NCBI GenBank assembly: GCA_030654645.1
Contig: JAURXC010000253.1
Location: 1-19,601, forward strand
Source: Deltaproteobacteria bacterium
Lineage (GTDB): Bacteria; Desulfobacterota; Desulfuromonadia; Geobacterales; Pseudopelobacteraceae
DNA: 19,601 nucleotides
Direction: 5' to 3'
Shown here: in pieces, positions 15,105-19,601 of the stretch
Layout: each line of letters starts with the position of its first letter
How positions within the stretch are numbered: the stretch's first letter is position 1
Program-made: the position numbers and the translations under genes
Notes under the pieces: generated by a model
Told to the model about the DNA's origin: nothing
Databases searched by the model: none
What the model saw: the letters and a program-made list of their open reading frames with translations, nothing else

Positions 15105-15775
15105 CGATTTTTACCTTTACCGCGTTTCCTGACTTTTATTACCGGCTGCTTTTTTGCAGGGCGAACAGTTTTTGCCACTCTGGACACGGGCGGCGCCTTA
15201 TGCAGCGACGCCCCTGCAACAGTCGCTTCAACCGTTTTCATGAAGCGGGCGCGCTGATCCTTAACATCCAACTCCATCCCGATTGCGTTGAGACTCAAAC
15301 GTTGTTGCCGGAAAACAACCCGGTCGGCTGTTTTGAACCGGGACTTTGATGCATTGTATTCTATCGAGTCAGTGTCAAAGGAGATGCCTTCCTCCGCCTT
15401 GACATGAACCTTGCCTTGCAGCTGTATATTGTTGCTGTTACTGAAATAATCGCCACGTTCAGCGGTTACGGTTATTGCGCCGCCCAACCTGCTGCGCTCA
15501 AGATCCATCCGAATCCCGCTAAGATGGGCCACCTCACCATTCTTGTCATACTCGACATGTTCGGCCAACAGTTCCCAAACCACCGCACCGTCCCGAATTT
15601 CACTGAAACGAGCTTTATTCAGGGCGACATCGATATTCTGGGGAAGCTGCTGAATGGCTGACTGCGACGCAACCTGTCTATGAGAACCGTTCCGGTAGAT
15701 AACGGCCACGATGCCGATAAACGCCGTCGTTACGATAATGACCAGCAGCGGTCTGATAAAAACGGGCGATACCAT
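15101..15775 (-). CDS. lptC: LPS export protein LptC, with basic C-terminal tail
   Basis: This 224-residue bitopic inner-membrane protein has one N-terminal membrane anchor (about 6-26) and a periplasmic OstA-like beta domain (about 45-190) that hands lipopolysaccharide from LptBFG to LptA. Residues about 195-224 form a Lys/Arg-rich tail (KTVRPAKKQPVIKVRKRGKG), an extension beyond the usual ~190-residue length. There is no convincing ribosome binding site before the ATG at 15775, and an in-frame TAG stands five codons upstream. A good sigma-70 promoter 11 bases upstream would make a nearly leaderless message. It follows kdsC by 85 bases and overlaps lptA by ATGA. Confidence 0.88.
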   Translation of the reverse strand: MVSPVFIRPLLVIIVTTAFIGIVAVIYRNGSHRQVASQSAIQQLPQNIDVALNKARFSEIRDGAVVWELLAEHVEYDKNGEVAHLSGIRMDLERSRLGGAITVTAERGDYFSNSNNIQLQGKVHVKAEEGISFDTDSIEYNASKSRFKTADRVVFRQQRLSLNAIGMELDVKDQRARFMKTVEATVAGASLHKAPPVSRVAKTVRPAKKQPVIKVRKRGKGKNR

Positions 15776-15786
15776 AATAATGCGGG

Positions 15787-15815
15787 ACTATACCATCGAG
15801 GAGGGGGACTGTCCA
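15787..15815 (-). promoter_or_regulatory. Sigma-70 promoter for lptC-lptA-lptB (near-leaderless start)
   Basis: On the minus strand TGGACA (-35, 15815-15810) is followed by exactly 17 bases and then TATAGT (-10, 15792-15787); each hexamer matches consensus at five of six positions. The lptC ATG begins only 11 bases after the -10 element, so a normal start point would leave a leader of about four to six bases. Confidence 0.55.
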
Positions 15816-15860
15816 GCAGAACGTGGTTCGTGACTACATTTTTGGCACAAAGATTGAAGG

Positions 15861-16376
15861 TCACAATTCATAACGGCTGGCCACCTCGTCCCAAAAGCCG
15901 CAACCTTTCAGAATTAGATCGCAAACTTCACGCACAGCTCCTTTGCCGCCCCCCTTTGAGGTCACATAATCAGCGACTCCCAGAGCTTCAGGAAGCCCGT
16001 CCGCGGGAGCGGCGGAAAAAGCGACACGCCTCATTACCGGAACATCGATCACATCATCGCCGACGTAGGCGATCTGGCTGTCGGACAGGCCTGTTTTCAG
16101 CTTCACGTCCTGATAACTGTCCAGCTTTTTCAGCGCTCCCTGATAAACAATATTGATACCCAACTCAGCGGCACGGATTTCAACGACACGGGATGTGCGA
16201 CCGGTAATAATGCCAACTTCGATACCGTAACGCTGCAGCATCTTTATGCCGTGGCCGTCCTTGACATTGAATACCTTGGTTTCAAGGCCGTTGCCGTCAT
16301 AGATAATTCCTCCGTCGGTCATGACGCCATCCACATCCAAAAGCAGCAGCTTGATATTCTTGAGTTTATCGTTCAT
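15861..16376 (-). CDS. kdsC: 3-deoxy-D-manno-octulosonate-8-phosphate phosphatase
   Basis: This 171-residue HAD-family phosphatase removes phosphate from Kdo-8-phosphate to give Kdo. Motif I is LLDVDGVMTDG (12-22, nucleophile and acid/base aspartates in DVD), motif II is IITGRTS (56-62), and motif III/IV lies around Lys and GDDVIDVPVM (106-115). The length is typical for the C0-type enzyme without a cap domain. The ATG overlaps the kdsD stop by one base (TGATG). It is the third Kdo-pathway gene in a row and precedes the LPS export genes. Confidence 0.94.
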   Translation of the reverse strand: MNDKLKNIKLLLLDVDGVMTDGGIIYDGNGLETKVFNVKDGHGIKMLQRYGIEVGIITGRTSRVVEIRAAELGINIVYQGALKKLDSYQDVKLKTGLSDSQIAYVGDDVIDVPVMRRVAFSAAPADGLPEALGVADYVTSKGGGKGAVREVCDLILKGCGFWDEVASRYEL

Positions 16377-17344
16377 CAGGCGATACCCGATTTCAGGATG
16401 TCATGCAGGTGGACTATGCCGCAGGGCGCCGTGCTTGAGTCGTCGTCAAAGACAAACAACGAGGTAATGGCGCGGTGTTCCATGATCTGCAGAGCCGCTG
16501 CGGCGAGTTCACCGCGTTTGATGCGTAAAGGTCCGCGTTTCATGATCTCGGAGGCACTCTGATTCAAAATATCATACCCCTTTTCCAGCGACCGGCGCAG
16601 GTCGCCGTCGGTTATCACTCCACGCAGAGCCCCACTACTGTCGCAGACACCCGTGACACCCAACCCCTTGGAAGTGATTACAAACAGAGCGTCCTTCATC
16701 AGCGTATCTTCCCGGACCAACGGTATGCCATCGCCACTGTGCATCAGGTCTTCCACCCGCAGCAGCAGTTTTTTGCCCAGAGAACCGCCGGGATGGAATA
16801 TGGCAAAATCCTCGGCCCTGAAGCCACGCTTGACCAGCAGCGCCACCGCCAGAGCATCCCCCATCGCCAGCGCGGCGGTAGTAGAAGCTGTCGGCGCCAA
16901 TCCCAGCGGACAGGCCTCCTCCTTGACCGATACATCCAGAAACACGTCACTGGAACGGGCCAGGTTTGATGTCTGGCTGCCGGTCATTGCGATGAGATGG
17001 GCACCCAGGCGTTTGACGGAGGGGAGGATCCGCAGGATCTCCTCGGTCTCTCCGCTGTTGGAAATGGCGATCACCACGTCTCCGGTCATGATCATGCCCA
17101 GGTCTCCATGAATGCCTTCGGCAGGATGGAGAAAGAAAGCGGGAGTACCGGTGGAGGCCATGGTGGAGGCAATTTTCTGCCCGACCAGGCCGGATTTGCC
17201 CATGCCGCTGACGATTACCCGGCCGGAACTGGCCAGGATCAAATCCACCGCATTCTCGAACGATCCATCGATGCGGTCCGCCATCACGGAAAGCGCTTCC
17301 GCCTCAACCCGGATAACCCGGCGTGCCTCGGCTATCACTGTCAT
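16376..17344 (-). CDS. kdsD: D-arabinose 5-phosphate isomerase (KpsF/GutQ family)
   Basis: This 322-residue enzyme converts ribulose 5-phosphate to arabinose 5-phosphate, the entry step of Kdo synthesis. The SIS domain (about 35-180) has GMGKSGLVGQK (47-57), EGIHGDLGM (75-83) and ISNSGETEE (94-102). Two CBS domains follow (about 205-262 and 270-322; TDGDLRRSLEKG, then EHRAITSLFVFDDDS). Length is normal. It overlaps kdsA by ATGA and kdsC by one base. CBS domains may sense a nucleotide or pathway product, as in the family. Confidence 0.95.
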   Translation of the reverse strand: MTVIAEARRVIRVEAEALSVMADRIDGSFENAVDLILASSGRVIVSGMGKSGLVGQKIASTMASTGTPAFFLHPAEGIHGDLGMIMTGDVVIAISNSGETEEILRILPSVKRLGAHLIAMTGSQTSNLARSSDVFLDVSVKEEACPLGLAPTASTTAALAMGDALAVALLVKRGFRAEDFAIFHPGGSLGKKLLLRVEDLMHSGDGIPLVREDTLMKDALFVITSKGLGVTGVCDSSGALRGVITDGDLRRSLEKGYDILNQSASEIMKRGPLRIKRGELAAAALQIMEHRAITSLFVFDDDSSTAPCGIVHLHDILKSGIA

Positions 17345-18174
17345 GCCGACATCCGCTGTTTCACAACTGAATCAACCGCTTTTAGAGTATTCAACAACTG
17401 GGCAAGTTCACTCAGAGGAATCGAATTGGGACCGTCGCAGAGCGCCTTGTCCGGATCCTCGTGCACCTCCATGAAAATCCCGTCGATGCCGGTGGCTACC
17501 GCGGCCCTGGAGAGGTACTCGACAAATTCGCGCTGACCGCCCGAGCTGTCCCCCTGCCCGCCCGGCAGCTGCACGCTGTGGGTGGCATCAAACACCACCG
17601 GATAGCCGGTGGAACGCATTACCGGGAAACTGCGCATATCCACGACCAGATTATTATATCCAAAGGAAGCGCCGCGCTCGGTCAGGATGATATTTTCATT
17701 GCCGCTGGCCGCGATCTTTCCGGCAACGTTTTTCATGTCCCAGGGAGCCAGGAACTGCCCTTTTTTCACATTGATGACCCGGCCGCATTTTGCCGCGGCA
17801 ATCAGAAGGTCGGTCTGGCGGCAGAGGAAGGCGGGAATCTGCAGAACATCCAGCACTTCTGCAGCGGGAGAGATCTGCTCGATCGAGTGTACATCGGACA
17901 GGACCGGCAGTCCCAGAGTTTCCTTGACCTTACGCAGGATGGCCAGCCCCTCCTTGATTCCGGGACCGCGGAAAGCGTTGATCGAAGTGCGGTTGGCCTT
18001 GTCGTAGGAGGCTTTGAAGATCAGCGGTATGTTCACGCCGTTACAGATCGTCAGAAGCTTTTCGGCATGGCGCAACGTGGCGGCTTCGTTTTCAATCACG
18101 CAGGGCCCTGCAATCAGCGCCAGTGGACGTGTTCCGCCGATCTTGACATTTCCGATAATAATTTCGCGAGTCAT
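17341..18174 (-). CDS. kdsA: 3-deoxy-8-phosphooctulonate synthase (Kdo-8-P synthase)
   Basis: This 277-residue enzyme condenses arabinose 5-phosphate with phosphoenolpyruvate to Kdo-8-phosphate. Diagnostic segments in order are LIAGPCVIE, FKASYDKANRTS, FRGPG, LSDVHS, PAFLCRQTDLL, NVKKGQFLAPWDM, LTERGASFGYNNLVVDMRS, VFDATHSVQLPG and FMEVHEDPDKALCDGPNS. The cysteine in IAGPC and the aspartate and glutamate in FMEVHEDPD are consistent with a metal-dependent form, but the call is tentative. The ATG at 18174 is preferred over the in-frame TTG at 18198, which only adds eight unconserved residues. It is the first gene after the feo-operon terminator, so it probably heads the long LPS-rpoN-PTS transcript; no clear promoter was found in the preceding 220 bases. 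Confidence 0.95.
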   Translation of the reverse strand: MTREIIIGNVKIGGTRPLALIAGPCVIENEAATLRHAEKLLTICNGVNIPLIFKASYDKANRTSINAFRGPGIKEGLAILRKVKETLGLPVLSDVHSIEQISPAAEVLDVLQIPAFLCRQTDLLIAAAKCGRVINVKKGQFLAPWDMKNVAGKIAASGNENIILTERGASFGYNNLVVDMRSFPVMRSTGYPVVFDATHSVQLPGGQGDSSGGQREFVEYLSRAAVATGIDGIFMEVHEDPDKALCDGPNSIPLSELAQLLNTLKAVDSVVKQRMSA

Positions 18175-18274
18175 TTGAATTCCAGTTCCTTTAATCAAAG
18201 TTGTGAATTGCCGGGAGCCACTCCTGCACGGGCAGCAGCAGTTAACAGCACACCAATCTTAACAGTACGGTATC

Positions 18275-18310
18275 AATAAAAAAAGACACCCGCCAAAAAA
18301 ACAGCGGGTG
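18275..18310 (-). terminator. Intrinsic terminator of the feo/dtxR operon
   Basis: On the minus strand CACCCGC and GCGGGTG (18310-18304 and 18293-18287) form a 7-bp GC-rich stem with a 10-base loop, followed by TCTTTTTTTATTGA. It lies about 85 bases after the DtxR-FeoA stop and before kdsA, so it separates the two units. Confidence 0.85.
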
Positions 18311-18395
18311 GCCATATCAATACCACAGGCAATGTTCTATCTCAACCCAAAAGCAGTTGCATAAGCAATATTGAAAAAGCTTGTCCGGTAGCGGA

Positions 18396-19040
18396 TTACT
18401 TCCTTACAAAAATTTCCTTTGCCAGATTGCTGTCGATGGCAAACTCGGAATAGCCGACACGGAAGATGTAGGACGGAAACGCCTGCTGCAGCACGATGCG
18501 ATTTCCGGGCAAAACCCCCATCGCCATCAGTTTCTGCATTTTCTTGCTGTCTTCGGTCTGAATGTAGGCGATTTCACCTTCCTGACCCGACTTGAACTCG
18601 GTCAGCGGCACCACTCCCAGGTCGCCTTCGGCGCGGGCCTGTTCGCAGCAATCCCCTGGCGGAATCGGCTTGCCGTGGGGGCAGGTGGTGGGGTGGTTGA
18701 GCATGGTGCAGACCTTGGTGTCCACGCCCTCGTGCAACAGGTGCTCAAACTCGCAAGCCTTGTAATCACCGGCTTCACCACGTATGTTGAGCACATCCAT
18801 CATCAGTCTCTCCGCCAACCGGTGGCGACGGATCGTGGTGCGCCCCTCAATCTTCCCTTCCGGCCGGAAATAGACCAGCCCCTGCCTGATCTCCACCATG
18901 GCGCGACCGGTAAGTTCGGCGTAGGCGGGATCATCCAGCGGAATCGAAAAATCCTGGGGATCCAAAGCCGCCAGTTTCTTTTCCTCGACCGCAATCCATA
19001 GCGCCTCCAGAATTTCTTCCGCCTTGTCGGATAATTTCAT
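18396..19040 (-). CDS. DtxR/IdeR-family metal-dependent repressor with C-terminal FeoA domain
   Basis: This 214-residue regulator has a winged helix-turn-helix (about 1-72; LTGRAMVEIRQGLVYFRPEG around 43-62) and a metal-binding dimerisation domain. That domain has RHRLAERLMMDVL (72-84), CEFEH (96-100) and HPTTCPHGKPIP (116-127). A FeoA/SH3-like domain follows (about 143-214). The DtxR metal ligands (His, Cys/Glu, His) are all present, plus a CC pair at 131-132. It is expected to bind Fe(II) or Mn(II) and repress the feo operon it belongs to, an autoregulatory arrangement. It overlaps the cysteine-rich gene by ATGA. No separate feoA gene is seen in the window, so whether its FeoA domain acts on FeoB or only in DNA binding is open. 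Confidence 0.9.
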   Translation of the reverse strand: MKLSDKAEEILEALWIAVEEKKLAALDPQDFSIPLDDPAYAELTGRAMVEIRQGLVYFRPEGKIEGRTTIRRHRLAERLMMDVLNIRGEAGDYKACEFEHLLHEGVDTKVCTMLNHPTTCPHGKPIPPGDCCEQARAEGDLGVVPLTEFKSGQEGEIAYIQTEDSKKMQKLMAMGVLPGNRIVLQQAFPSYIFRVGYSEFAIDSNLAKEIFVRK

Positions 19041-19228
19041 TCCGCGTCTCCTTTATGAGCATCGCTCTTTTTGAATATCCTGCGTATCTTTTTGACCAGT
19101 TCGGGTTCCAAAGGATTTTTATAATTACAGCGCGGGCAATGGATCGAATGACAGCCACCGGAGCAACCGCCGCAGCCCTGCTTACCCTCGTTTTCATCAA
19201 AGGTATGTCCGCAGAATCCGCAGATCAT
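19037..19228 (-). CDS. Cysteine-rich mini-protein of the feo operon (putative zinc-ribbon/metal-binding)
   Basis: This 63-residue protein has seven cysteines: CGFC (3-6), CGGCSGGC (19, 22 and 26) and CPRC (31-34). His residues lie near them (8, 27 and 30), and a basic C-terminal tail (ELVKKIRRIFKKSDAHKG) follows. The two outer CxxC pairs look like a zinc ribbon with a Cys-rich insertion. There is no signal peptide or membrane segment, so it should be cytoplasmic. It overlaps feoB upstream and the DtxR-FeoA gene downstream, each by ATGA, so it is made with them. I believe similar small proteins accompany feo genes in anaerobes, but I cannot name a family. Possible roles are Fe(II) hand-off, a FeoC-like helper or a redox sensor. 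Confidence 0.78.
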   Translation of the reverse strand: MICGFCGHTFDENEGKQGCGGCSGGCHSIHCPRCNYKNPLEPELVKKIRRIFKKSDAHKGDAE

Positions 19229-19601
19229 GCCAACAGTCCGGTCACCAGCAACAACTGGTTCAGCAGATAGCCGCTACCGAACGCCAGCAGACTCACGAAC
19301 AGTCCGATACCGCTTGCCACCTTCCAGCCCCGTTCGTTTTTCATCACCAGGAACTGGGCCACGCAGGGGATAAACAGGGTCAGCGTGACGGCAGCCACCG
19401 TCAATTGCCGCGCATCCATCAGCCCCTTGGTCTGAAGGTCGTACAGACCAGCCGCGCCGTAGTCGCGCCTGAAGAAGCCGAAGATAAAGGCCACCGCAGC
19501 TTCCCTGGGCAGACCGAGCGAGGCCATTACCGGTGTCATCGTATCAATGGCCTTTTCAAAGAAGCCGGTCACCTTGCCCAGCCAGAGCAATACCGAGGCC
19601 A
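19225..19601 (-). CDS. feoB: Ferrous iron transporter FeoB, C-terminal end (cut by window edge)
   Basis: About 124 C-terminal residues are present; the frame is open to the right edge and the N-terminal G-domain is outside. The segment FIFGFFRRDYGAAGLYDL, then VTLTLFIPCVAQFLVMKNER with GWK next, and the final hydrophobic segments (VASGIGLFVSLLAFGSGYLL, NQLLLVTGLL) match the FeoB membrane domain, including the conserved cysteine-containing IPC segment of the second gate. FeoB moves Fe(II) across the inner membrane, powered by its GTPase domain. Its stop overlaps the ATG of the cysteine-rich mini-protein. Confidence 0.9.
   Translation of the reverse strand, partial: ASVLLWLGKVTGFFEKAIDTMTPVMASLGLPREAAVAFIFGFFRRDYGAAGLYDLQTKGLMDARQLTVAAVTLTLFIPCVAQFLVMKNERGWKVASGIGLFVSLLAFGSGYLLNQLLLVTGLLA

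Noticed and set aside
15842..15858. TTTGGCACAAAGATTGA on the plus strand, resembling a sigma-54 promoter
   Set aside because: The -12 element is GA instead of GC and it would drive transcription antisense to kdsC; probably chance.
17341..18198. Longer kdsA from the TTG at 18198
   Set aside because: It adds eight residues without family similarity; the ATG at 18174 fits the family N-terminus.

Overview
The window looks chromosomal and comes from a Geobacter-like member of the Desulfuromonadia (Geobacterales). This rests on the gene order kdsA-kdsD-kdsC-lptC-lptA-lptB-rpoN-hpf-hprK-rapZ-PTS EIIA-HPr-ptsI, a PilY1-type protein next to CxxCH-bearing periplasmic proteins, and a DtxR-FeoA regulator in a feo operon. 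The assignment is by protein character and synteny, not by database search. All 20 genes read on the minus strand, so transcription runs from high to low coordinates. No rRNA, tRNA, insertion sequence, CRISPR array or phage gene was seen. No gene-free stretch exceeds about 220 bases.

Right end (18.3-19.6 kb): an iron-uptake operon. It holds the C-terminal end of feoB (cut by the window edge), a 63-residue cysteine-rich mini-protein and a DtxR-family repressor carrying a FeoA domain. The three genes overlap by ATGA and end at a clear intrinsic terminator.

Centre right (13.8-18.2 kb): lipopolysaccharide genes. kdsA, kdsD and kdsC make Kdo; lptC, lptA and lptB belong to the LPS export bridge and its ATPase. 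A good sigma-70 promoter lies so close to the lptC start that its transcript would be almost leaderless.

Centre (7.5-13.8 kb): rpoN (sigma-54), long-form hpf, hprK, rapZ, a mannose-family EIIA, HPr and enzyme I. This is a regulatory phosphotransferase chain with no EIIB/EIIC permease in the window. HPr keeps both His15 and Ser46, matching the presence of HPr kinase.

Left (3.8-7.5 kb): prepilin peptidase pilD overlaps the end of ptsI, followed by a two-TM sensor histidine kinase and an NtrC-type sigma-54 activator. Short gaps (at most 86 nt) suggest this is the tail of a long transcript that may begin at kdsA.

Far left (1-3.65 kb): a separate unit of two paralogous DsbC-like proteins, each with an N-terminal CxxCH motif, then a small secreted protein of unknown function and a cysteine-rich PilY1-like protein running off the edge. 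It is preceded by a strong sigma-54-type -24/-12 promoter candidate. A plausible reading is that the adjacent kinase/activator pair and sigma-54 drive a unit that folds and displays a disulfide-rich pilus-tip protein, while the upstream pilD supplies prepilin processing. That regulatory link, and whether the CxxCH sites carry heme, are inferences.
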